From assembly GCA_049297375.1 (NCBI GenBank), contig JBAQUF010000005.1, positions 1 through 5,576 on the forward strand: a stretch of DNA of 5,576 bases, written 5' to 3'. The position numbers and the translations under genes were made by a program. The notes under the pieces are model-generated. The model was not told the origin of the DNA. It worked only from the letters and a program-made list of their open reading frames with translations, and made no database searches. Shown here piece by piece: positions 1 through 4,650 of this stretch. Source of the stretch: JAAZNV01 sp049297375 (GTDB lineage Bacteria > Patescibacteriota > WWE3 > UBA101185 > UBA10185). Positions within the stretch are counted from its first letter, which is position 1. Each line of letters starts with the position of its first letter.

Positions 1-2
1 AC

Positions 3-458
3 ACATCAGGGGTTGGTTATGTTAGGAAAGATCTAAAGACACAAGCTTCAAAAAATAAGTTAATATCAAATGAGGCCAAGAGGACTTTAGAAAACAAGGT
101 GGAAAAGCTTAGAAAAAGCTTGAGGGATCCTGAAATCAAAGAGATAAAAAGAGCTGAAATACAAGATCAACTTGCTAATGTAGAAGAAGAAAAGAAATAC
201 AGAATTACAAGTAAGGAGAAGCAGGATCTGATATTAAAAGCAGAAGATTTAAAGAAAAAGGGGACAAGATGGAGCGTTACCCTCATCCTTCTTGGTGTGG
301 TAATTTTGCTTCTGCAAGAATATGTTTTGCAAGCACTGTTTGCAGTTATTTGCTTTGTTGCAGCAACAATCGTGCTTTGTATAGCTGCAGGATTGGTATT
401 TGTTTTAATTTGGATTATTGTAACTGTATCGTGTGGGGTGGTTTTCTTGTTCGAATAA
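3..458 (+). CDS. Lys/Glu-rich coiled-coil protein with C-terminal membrane helices (5'-partial)
   Basis: I do not recognise this protein. The reading frame is open back to the left edge with no ATG, so the gene probably starts upstream; 151 codons are visible. A GTG at 99 could be a start but has no convincing ribosome binding site or -10 box close by. The first ~88 visible residues are charged and helical (many K, E, R, Q), likely a coiled coil on the cytoplasmic side. The last ~60 residues are strongly hydrophobic and can form two or three membrane helices (about residues 91-105 and 110-150), ending almost at the C-terminus in FLFE. A KKKGTR stretch just before the first helix is consistent with the positive-inside rule. 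The layout suggests a membrane-anchored structural or adaptor protein, but no catalytic motif is visible. A strong terminator follows the stop codon by 19 bases. Confidence 0.6.
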   Translation, partial: TSGVGYVRKDLKTQASKNKLISNEAKRTLENKVEKLRKSLRDPEIKEIKRAEIQDQLANVEEEKKYRITSKEKQDLILKAEDLKKKGTRWSVTLILLGVVILLLQEYVLQALFAVICFVAATIVLCIAAGLVFVLIWIIVTVSCGVVFLFE

Positions 459-477
459 GAATAGCAAGGAGAATTAG

Positions 478-510
478 CCGGTCTAAATATAATTTAAGAC
501 CGGTTTTTCT
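478..510 (+). terminator. Rho-independent terminator after the membrane protein gene
   Basis: The 7-bp GC-rich arms CCGGTCT (478-484) and AGACCGG (497-503) enclose a 12-base AT loop and are followed directly by TTTTTCT. The loop bases can extend the stem with a bulge. This ends the transcript of the gene stopping at 458 and separates it from the gene at 542. Confidence 0.9.
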
Positions 511-523
511 TTACTAAACAAAA

Positions 524-532
524 TGTTAGAAT
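524..532 (+). promoter_or_regulatory. Extended -10 promoter of the deoxyribosyltransferase-like gene
   Basis: TGT followed by TAGAAT (527-532) forms an extended -10 box. Only nine bases separate it from the ATG at 542. Transcription starting about seven bases after the box would begin at or next to the start codon, so the mRNA is probably leaderless. No good -35 is visible; that position falls in the U-tract of the preceding terminator. No Shine-Dalgarno sequence is present. Confidence 0.5.
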
Positions 533-541
533 AGTAACCAC

Positions 542-958
542 ATGAATATATACATAGGCTATAAGTATAGAAACGTGGAAGATAAACAAAACTTAAAAGA
601 CAGTCTTCAAAAGATATCAGAAGCCATATCATCTTGTGGTCATAATGTATTTATACTAGGAAGAGATAAATACAATTGGAACCATGATTCAGTTCCTGCT
701 TCTCAAAGTATTATTCCAATAATAAAAAATATTAAAAAGTCAGATATTTTATTTACTTATGTTGAAAATGATAAAAGAAGCATAGGATTAACGTTTGAAT
801 ACATATGTGCAAAAGTACTAGGTAAAAAGATAATAACTGCAGTTAGAATGGATATAAAAGGCACTCTCTTTAAGAAATTCTCAAATAATATAATTGAATT
901 TTTCAGCACTGAAGATTTAGTATCTAAAATCAAGGATTCTCTAAACTCCTTAATATAA
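542..958 (+). CDS. Nucleoside 2-deoxyribosyltransferase-like protein
   Basis: This 138-residue protein matches the layout of the nucleoside 2-deoxyribosyltransferase / deoxynucleoside 5'-phosphate N-hydrolase fold. It opens with a beta strand (IYIGYKYRN, residues 3-11), followed by a helix and a GHNVFILGRD segment (34-42). A helix-strand unit NIKKSDILFTYVE (63-75) comes next, then GLTFEYICAKVLGKKII (82-98). In this family a conserved glutamate in a G-x-x-x-E-x-x-x-A context is the catalytic nucleophile; E86 fits. Members cleave or exchange the base of deoxynucleosides in salvage or pool sanitation. The usual N-terminal glycine-rich strand is only loosely kept (IYIGYKYR), so substrate and activity are uncertain. 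ATG at 542 is chosen because a -10 box lies just upstream. It stands alone between a terminator and the next promoter. A different Rossmann-like nucleotide-binding protein remains possible. Confidence 0.6.
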   Translation: MNIYIGYKYRNVEDKQNLKDSLQKISEAISSCGHNVFILGRDKYNWNHDSVPASQSIIPIIKNIKKSDILFTYVENDKRSIGLTFEYICAKVLGKKIITAVRMDIKGTLFKKFSNNIIEFFSTEDLVSKIKDSLNSLI

Positions 959-989
959 AATTAGTTAAACCCTCTGCCTTAATCCTAAG

Positions 990-998
990 TGGTACTAT
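990..998 (+). promoter_or_regulatory. Extended -10 promoter of the DUF457-like gene
   Basis: TGG followed by TACTAT (993-998) lies seven bases before the GTG at 1006. The spacing predicts a transcript starting at or just before the GTG, which supports that start and a leaderless mRNA. No -35 match is visible at the normal distance. Confidence 0.45.
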
Positions 999-1005
999 AT
1001 ACAAA

Positions 1006-1530
1006 GTGAATAAGATAAAACAGAAATTAAGGAGAATAACCTGTAGATACCACATGGTTATTCATATACTAATCGGACTTCTTGCATCCTTGATTGTTAG
1101 AGATTTATTTCCAAACTACAACTACTCAAAAATAGTATCTTTTTCCATTATAGGATCAATTCTTCCTGACATAGATCATCTTTTATATATATTTTGGTAT
1201 AAAAAGAAGGAAGATTATGCAAAAGATGCTAGAGCCTTCTTAAAAAAATACCACATCAAAGCTTACATCAACTTTGTAAAAGAAAACCATAAGAAACTAA
1301 CTGATGTATACTCTCACAACCTCTTTACAGTCCTTCTTTTTACTGCTTTTTGTCATTTATATTTTAGTGAAGAAAAAGTACTTGGAGTAACTCTTTGTTT
1401 ATCAATAATATTTCATCTTTTATTTGATGTAGTAGAAGATTTTCTTTTACTAGGGAAATTAAATAGCAACTGGATACTAAGATTTGGTAGAGATAATTCA
1501 AACAAGTATAAATCTACTGAAATTAACTAG
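1006..1530 (+). CDS. Small membrane protein with LPDIDH motif, DUF457/YdjM-like putative metal-dependent hydrolase
   Basis: The 174-residue product has a basic N-terminus (KIKQKLRR) and hydrophobic segments around residues 18-34, 43-55, 105-122 and 125-145. It is therefore probably an inner-membrane protein. Histidines and acidic residues sit at the helix ends: H16 and H20, G50-S-I-L-P-D-I-D-H58, YSHN (102-105), H137 and DVVED (141-145). A G..LPDIDH signature with an upstream histidine in the first helix is typical of the DUF457/YdjM membrane family, annotated as metal-dependent hydrolases although most members are uncharacterised. The assignment rests on that motif. The GTG start at 1006 is favoured by the -10 box directly upstream. 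An ATG at 1054 (residue 17) is an alternative with AAGGAG 19 bases upstream, which is too far for a good ribosome site. It ends 19 bases from the convergent rarA stop with no terminator between. Confidence 0.6.
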   Translation: MNKIKQKLRRITCRYHMVIHILIGLLASLIVRDLFPNYNYSKIVSFSIIGSILPDIDHLLYIFWYKKKEDYAKDARAFLKKYHIKAYINFVKENHKKLTDVYSHNLFTVLLFTAFCHLYFSEEKVLGVTLCLSIIFHLLFDVVEDFLLLGKLNSNWILRFGRDNSNKYKSTEIN

Positions 1531-1549
1531 TACAAATCAGCTGAGTAAG

Positions 1550-2764
1550 TTATAAATACTTCCTACCTCTTAACTTCTCTGGCATATACTCTTGATCTGT
1601 TTTCTTAGCTTCCAAACTGTGTTCATATTTATAACCTTTACCATAGCCAATATCTTTCATAAATTTAGTAGGAGCATTTCTAATTTCAAAAGGAACAGGC
1701 AAGTTACCATACTTTTCTACATCTTCCTTTACCTTTCCATAAGCAATATAAAGCTTATTTGATTTAGGAGCTTTAGCTAAGTATGCAACAGTTTCTGCAA
1801 GTGCTAAATTACATTCAGGCATTCCAATAACCTCACATGCTTTAAATGCAGATACAGCAAGGATAAGAGCTTGAGGATCTTCTAAACCTACATCTTCTGA
1901 TGCAAATCTAACTAATCTTCTTGCAATATAGATAGGGTCTTGTCCTGCTTCAAGCATTCTTCCTAACCAATATAAAGCAGAATCAGGATCGGAACCTCTT
2001 AAAGACTTGTGAAGAGCAGATATTGTGTTATAAAACTCCTCACCTTTTAAATCAAATCCTAAGTTTCTTCTTTGAAGAGCATCTTCTATATGCTTCATTT
2101 CTATCTTTTTTGATTTACTTAAGTTTGAAGCTATTTCTAAAACATTTAAAGCAATTCTTGCATCTCCGTTTGAAGATAAAGATAAGAAATCCAAAACATC
2201 AGGCTCAATTTCTATTTTAAGTAAGTCCACTCCCCTACTAATTATTGTTTTTAAATCTTCTTCATTATGCAGTTTAAGAATCAACACTCTGCATCTAGAC
2301 ATTAAAGGAGATATTACTTCAAATGATGGATTTTCAGTTGTTGCTCCAATAAAGACGATACTTCCCTTTTCAACATGTGGAAGAAGTGAATCTTGCTGTG
2401 CTTTATTAAATCTATGTATTTCATCAATAAATACAATAGGGAATCTTTTATCCTTTTCTTCAGGTAGTATTCCTAAGCCTTTATCCTTTTTATTTGCTTC
2501 TTTAGGAACTATTTTTTCTATTTCTTTAGTAGATGTATTTACTGCAGAAAATTCATAAAAGGTTCTGCCAAGCTCGTTTGATATTATTCTAGCTAATGTA
2601 GTTTTTCCTGACCCTGGAGGACCCCAGAATATTAATGAAGGAAAGAAATCAGTTTCTTTTGATCTTAGAAGAAGGGTTTTAATTACATCTACTATTTGCT
2701 CTTGACCAACAAACTCATTAATACCTTTAGGTCTTAGTCTTTCTGCTAACGGTTGAAGTGGCAT
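1550..2764 (-). CDS. rarA: RarA (MgsA/WRNIP1 family) replication-associated recombination AAA+ ATPase
   Basis: RarA is a tetrameric clamp-loader-like ATPase that acts in the cytoplasm at stalled replication forks and gaps, in contact with SSB. The 404-residue protein has near-family length and carries the expected elements. The N-terminus reads PLAERLRPK...FVGQEQIV (5-25). Walker A is GPPGSGKT (48-55), Walker B is VFIDEIHRFN (111-120, DE at 114-115), and sensor 1 is GATTENPSFE (140-149). The arginine finger lies in SPLMSRCRV (R157) and sensor 2 in GDAR (200-203). A C-terminal tetramerisation domain follows, with SALHKSLRGSDPDSALYWL (249-267), LVRFASEDVG (284-293) and a tail ending in LRGRKYL. 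The Lys/Glu-rich segment at about 81-109 looks slightly longer than in textbook members. ATG at 2764 is supported by alignment of the N-terminus and by the promoter six bases upstream. The gene is monocistronic and converges with the gene ending at 1530. Confidence 0.97.
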   Translation of the reverse strand: MPLQPLAERLRPKGINEFVGQEQIVDVIKTLLLRSKETDFFPSLIFWGPPGSGKTTLARIISNELGRTFYEFSAVNTSTKEIEKIVPKEANKKDKGLGILPEEKDKRFPIVFIDEIHRFNKAQQDSLLPHVEKGSIVFIGATTENPSFEVISPLMSRCRVLILKLHNEEDLKTIISRGVDLLKIEIEPDVLDFLSLSSNGDARIALNVLEIASNLSKSKKIEMKHIEDALQRRNLGFDLKGEEFYNTISALHKSLRGSDPDSALYWLGRMLEAGQDPIYIARRLVRFASEDVGLEDPQALILAVSAFKACEVIGMPECNLALAETVAYLAKAPKSNKLYIAYGKVKEDVEKYGNLPVPFEIRNAPTKFMKDIGYGKGYKYEHSLEAKKTDQEYMPEKLRGRKYL

Positions 2765-2770
2765 GTATTA

Positions 2771-2801
2771 AGTTTACACTAGTGCTGGTTTCGTGTAAAC
2801 T
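2771..2801. promoter_or_regulatory. Palindromic divergent promoter upstream of rarA
   Basis: Perfect 9-bp inverted arms AGTTTACAC (2771-2779) and GTGTAAACT (2793-2801) are separated by 13 bases. Read on the minus strand they give a -35 TTTACA (2799-2794), a 17-base spacer and a -10 TAAACT (2776-2771), six bases before the rarA ATG. By symmetry the plus strand also has TTTACA (2773-2778), N17 and TAAACT (2796-2801), pointing towards the tRNA gene at 2891. The palindrome could also be an operator for a dimeric repressor; which role dominates is not visible. Confidence 0.55.
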
Positions 2802-2828
2802 TCGGGTTTAAATAATTCCTAATAGAGA

Positions 2829-2857
2829 TTGACATAAAAACATTACTCTGGTAAATT
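2829..2857 (+). promoter_or_regulatory. Strong promoter of the alanine-anticodon tRNA unit
   Basis: A perfect TTGACA (2829-2834), a 17-base spacer ending in TGG and TAAATT (2852-2857) form a consensus-like extended -10 promoter. The tRNA begins 33 bases after the -10 box, exactly as in the glycine tRNA unit. The leader (2858-2890) is purine-rich (AGTAAAGAAGAGAGGAAC). Confidence 0.8.
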
Positions 2858-2890
2858 TCAGGTCTTAAAGGTAGTAAAGAAGAGAGGAAC

Positions 2891-2963
2891 GGGCGTATAG
2901 CTCAGTAGATAGAGTGCCTTCATAGCATGGAGGAGGTCGGTGGTTCAAACCCATCTACGCCCA
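2891..2963 (+). tRNA. tRNA-Ala(AGC)-like, with atypical identity elements
   Basis: A full cloverleaf can be drawn. The acceptor GGGCGTA (2891-2897) pairs with TACGCCC (2956-2962) and the discriminator is A2963. The D stem GCTC/GAGT (2900-2903, 2912-2915) has an 8-base loop. The anticodon stem CCTTC/GGAGG (2917-2921, 2929-2933) has the loop ATAGCAT, anticodon AGC at 2924-2926. The variable loop has five bases. The T stem GGTGG/CCATC (2939-2943, 2951-2955) carries the loop TTCAAAC. The anticodon loop differs from the common bacterial tRNA-Ala(GGC) loop ATGGCAT only by A34 for G34, and the GAGGTC following it is also tRNA-Ala-like. Oddities: base pair 3:70 is G:C rather than the alanine signal G:U; the D loop reads AGTAGATA, so G19 is replaced by A and cannot pair with C56; G:U pairs occur in the D, anticodon and T stems. 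CCA is not encoded. It may be a real alanine tRNA, a specialised one or a decaying one. Confidence 0.8.
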
Positions 2964-3069
2964 CTAGAGACATTAAGTGTTCTTAAGATGTCTCAAATGT
3001 TTACATGGTGCCAAGTTAATACAGTGTGTCCACCCCTTCATACTGTAACCTCTAGCACCACCTAATACT
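2964..3069 (+). ncRNA. Structured 3' tail of the first tRNA transcript
   Basis: No reading frame is present, but the stretch folds well. Hairpin A has arms GAGACAT (2967-2973) and ATGTCTC (2988-2994), with an inner TAAG/CTTA helix and a TGTT loop. Hairpin B is longer, with outer arms TGGTGC (3006-3011) and GCACCA (3055-3060). Its inner arms TACAGT (3020-3025) and ACTGTA (3042-3047) close a 16-base loop that ends in CCCTTCAT (3034-3041). The transcript then runs into the terminator at 3070. The placement between a tRNA without CCA and a terminator makes this a 3' trailer or an independent small RNA released by tRNA processing. Its function is unknown to me. A comparable tail follows tRNA-Gly. 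Confidence 0.5.
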
Positions 3070-3107
3070 ACTCGCTAATTTTTATAAGAAGATTAGCGAG
3101 TTTTTTT
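3070..3107 (+). terminator. Rho-independent terminator of the first tRNA unit
   Basis: Perfect 10-bp arms ACTCGCTAAT (3070-3079) and ATTAGCGAGT (3092-3101) with a 12-base loop are followed by a run of seven T. The stem shares CTCGCTA/TAGCGAG with the terminator at 4479. Confidence 0.93.
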
Positions 3108-3159
3108 ATTTTAGTTATTAATTCTAATCACTTCATTAATTGCTAACAAACGTAAGGCA

Positions 3160-3165
3160 TATAAT
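3160..3165 (+). promoter_or_regulatory. -10 box of the RlmN/Cfr-family gene
   Basis: A perfect TATAAT lies 15 bases before the ATG at 3181, which leaves a leader of at most about nine bases and no Shine-Dalgarno sequence. The -35 region is poor (TAATTG at 3137-3142 with 17-base spacing). Confidence 0.55.
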
Positions 3166-3180
3166 GTATCTAGACTAAAT

Positions 3181-4236
3181 ATGAACAATATGAATACAAA
3201 TGAAAACAAAATTGAACAAATAGAAAGATTTTTAGATACAAAGTATCCATCTTTTACCATTAACCAAATAACAAATGCAGTTTATAAACAAGGAGTTAAA
3301 AGTTACACAGATATATCAACAATTAAGAAAGATCTAAGGGAAGAACTTAAAGATAAGTTTGGAAATGTATTATCGCTTAAACCAATTGCTGTATCTAAAG
3401 AAAAGCAAGCTCAAAAGATTCTTTTTGAAACTATAGATGGACATAGAATAGAGTCTGTAAGAATGATTTATAACCCAAATGAAGAAAGAAAAGTTAAACA
3501 CCAAGCTTTATGTATTTCTACTCAAAGCGGATGTGCAATGGGATGTAAATTCTGCGCAACAGGAGCTACGGGATTTAGAAGAAACTTAACAGCCGATGAA
3601 ATTGCAGATCAGCTTTTGTATTTTATTCAAGAAGAGATAAACATTGATACAGTATTTTTTAGTGGAATGGGAGAACCATTAGATAACCCAAACTTTTTTA
3701 AATCTCTTGATATATTTATTAATTACATAGGATTAAGTCAAAGAAAACTAAGTGTTTCAACATGCGGAATTATTCCTGGTATTAGAAATATTACTGATAA
3801 GTATCCTCAAGTGAATATTGCATTATCACTACATTCCCCTTTTCAAAAACAAAGAGAATCCTTAATGCCAGCAACTAAGAAATATCCATTATCTGAAGTA
3901 TTAACTGCATTAAGAGAACATGTATACAAAACAAATAAAAAGGTATTTCTAGCTTATGTTATGTTATCTAAAGTAAATGATACTGAAGAACATGCTAAGG
4001 AGTTATGTAGAATAATTAAAAGATCAGGAAGGAAAGACTATCTTTTTCATGTTAATTTAATTAAGTTTCATGAAGGTTCTACTTTATCTTCTTTTAAACA
4101 ATCTACAAAAGAAGATTTTGATAAATTTTGCAAGATATTAGAAAACAAACATATCAACTATACTATTAGACAAAACTTTGGATCTGATATAGAAGCAGCT
4201 TGTGGTCAGTTATATGCAAAGTACGCATCTAGATAA
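3181..4236 (+). CDS. rlmN: RlmN/Cfr-family 23S rRNA A2503 methyltransferase, Cfr-like in several motifs
   Basis: This radical-SAM enzyme family methylates A2503 of 23S rRNA (RlmN at C2, and position 37 of some tRNAs; Cfr at C8). The 351-residue protein has the N-terminal helical domain (FTINQITNAVYKQ, 25-37) and the 4Fe-4S motif CAMGCKFC (C118, C122, C125). Upstream C111 matches the conserved cysteine seven residues before the cluster. GMGEPLDN (162-169) binds SAM, and the methyl-carrying catalytic C341 lies in DIEAACGQLY (336-345). The chemistry is therefore intact. GMGEP is the RlmN form (Cfr has GMGEA). However, QITNAVYKQ, YPQVNIALSLHSP, FHVNLIKF, TIRQNFGSDIEAACGQLY and the C-terminus just after that motif resemble staphylococcal Cfr more than E. 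coli RlmN, as I remember those sequences. The carbon methylated is therefore open. ATG 3181 follows a TATAAT; ATG 3190 is an alternative. There is no terminator before the tRNA-Gly promoter. Confidence 0.93.
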   Translation: MNNMNTNENKIEQIERFLDTKYPSFTINQITNAVYKQGVKSYTDISTIKKDLREELKDKFGNVLSLKPIAVSKEKQAQKILFETIDGHRIESVRMIYNPNEERKVKHQALCISTQSGCAMGCKFCATGATGFRRNLTADEIADQLLYFIQEEINIDTVFFSGMGEPLDNPNFFKSLDIFINYIGLSQRKLSVSTCGIIPGIRNITDKYPQVNIALSLHSPFQKQRESLMPATKKYPLSEVLTALREHVYKTNKKVFLAYVMLSKVNDTEEHAKELCRIIKRSGRKDYLFHVNLIKFHEGSTLSSFKQSTKEDFDKFCKILENKHINYTIRQNFGSDIEAACGQLYAKYASR

Positions 4237-4250
4237 AGGACTACTCCAAT

Positions 4251-4279
4251 TTGACAAGATTTTGAAGGTTTGATAGATT
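4251..4279 (+). promoter_or_regulatory. Strong promoter of the tRNA-Gly unit
   Basis: A perfect TTGACA (4251-4256), a 17-base spacer ending in TGA and TAGATT (4274-4279) make an extended -10 promoter starting 15 bases after the preceding stop codon. The tRNA starts 33 bases after the -10 box. The leader contains a purine run, AAAAGGAAGGAAG (4296-4308). Confidence 0.8.
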
Positions 4280-4312
4280 GATATTCTTGAAAATTAAAAG
4301 GAAGGAAGTACT

Positions 4313-4386
4313 TGGGACCTAGATCAATTGGTTAGATCGTCCTCTTGCCAAGAGGAAGGTTCTAGGTTCGAATCCTAGGGTCTCAT
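4313..4386 (+). tRNA. tRNA-Gly(GCC) with G3:U70
   Basis: The acceptor TGGGACC (4313-4319) pairs with GGTCTCA (4379-4385), giving U1:A72 and a G3:U70 wobble; U73 is T4386. The D stem GATC/GATC (4322-4325, 4335-4338) has the loop AATTGGTTA with G18G19 kept. The anticodon stem TCCTC/GAGGA (4340-4344, 4352-4356) holds the loop TTGCCAA, anticodon GCC at 4347-4349. The T stem CTAGG/CCTAG (4362-4366, 4374-4378) carries the loop TTCGAAT. U73 is the usual bacterial tRNA-Gly discriminator, which supports the glycine assignment. CCA is not encoded. G3:U70 is normally the main identity signal of alanyl-tRNA synthetase, and bacterial tRNA-Gly usually starts with G1:C72, so the acceptor end is unusual. Confidence 0.92.
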
Positions 4387-4470
4387 TTAGGGCATTTGGT
4401 AGGATCCTCCTTTCTATGTTTAGGATAAGAAATAAGCCCTCCTATCCCTTCATTTCCCAAATGCCCTTAA
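4387..4470 (+). ncRNA. Structured 3' tail of the tRNA-Gly transcript
   Basis: An 11-bp perfect stem closes this stretch: AGGGCATTTGG (4389-4399) with CCAAATGCCCT (4457-4467). Inside, TAGGA (4400-4404) can pair with TCCTA (4440-4444), and TCCT (4405-4408) with AGGA (4422-4425). The alternative GGATA/TATCC (4423-4427, 4443-4447) competes. CCCTTCAT (4446-4453) lies shortly before the closing arm, at nearly the same distance from the terminator as in the first tRNA's tail. The stretch holds no reading frame. Either it is a trailer removed during tRNA maturation, or it is a small RNA made together with the tRNA. I do not recognise a known RNA family. Confidence 0.5.
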
Positions 4471-4478
4471 AAATTATG

Positions 4479-4516
4479 CTCGCTATGTTTAATCTAAGAC
4501 GTAGCGAGTTTTTTTT
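4479..4516 (+). terminator. Rho-independent terminator of the tRNA-Gly unit
   Basis: CTCGCTATG (4479-4487) pairs with CGTAGCGAG (4500-4508), including one U:G pair, and is followed by eight T. It probably also ends read-through from the methyltransferase gene, which lacks its own terminator. Confidence 0.92.
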
Positions 4517-4540
4517 ATTTCAAAAAAGAAGTATATAGTT

Positions 4541-4546
4541 TATAAT
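4541..4546 (+). promoter_or_regulatory. -10 box of tRNA-Lys
   Basis: A perfect TATAAT lies 25 bases before the tRNA. The -35 position (TTTCAA, 4518-4523) matches the consensus at only three of six bases and lies right after the preceding terminator. Confidence 0.55.
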
Positions 4547-4571
4547 GTCAAAGATATTAATCTTGTATTGA

Positions 4572-4646
4572 GGGGGCGTAGCTCAGCGGTAGAGCAGCGG
4601 CCTTTTAAGCCGCGTGTCATGGGTTCGATCCCCATCGCCCTCACCA
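4572..4646 (+). tRNA. tRNA-Lys(UUU)
   Basis: The acceptor GGGGGCG (4572-4578) pairs with CGCCCTC (4636-4642), with one G:U pair. The D stem is GCTC/GAGC with the loop AGCGGTA. The anticodon stem GCGGC/GCCGC (4597-4601, 4609-4613) has the loop CTTTTAA, anticodon TTT at 4604-4606. The T stem ATGGG/CCCAT has the loop TTCGATC. The discriminator is A4643, and CCA is encoded at 4644-4646. This is a conventional tRNA. No terminator follows on the plus strand, and the convergent MazG-like gene ends four bases downstream. Confidence 0.96.
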
Positions 4647-4650
4647 AAAA

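Noticed and set aside
269..517. Open reading frame overlapping the membrane protein gene
   Set aside because: It lies in another frame, runs through the terminator stem at 478-503, and its translation looks like a shadow of the hydrophobic gene.
2023..2220. Short plus-strand frame inside rarA
   Set aside because: It is antisense to a fully conserved gene and its product is low-complexity, as expected of a shadow frame.
2915..2930. Reading the first tRNA with anticodon CAT (Met/Ile2), because TTCATAG appears in the right context
   Set aside because: A five-base stem around that loop would need GTGCC to pair with CATGG, which fails; the CCTTC/GGAGG stem with loop ATAGCAT pairs fully and keeps all other arm lengths normal.
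2964..3069. tmRNA, SRP RNA or 6S RNA in the tail of the first tRNA unit
   Set aside because: No tag reading frame, no tmRNA-type acceptor pair, no conserved SRP domain IV loop and no long 6S-type hairpin with central bubble could be seen.
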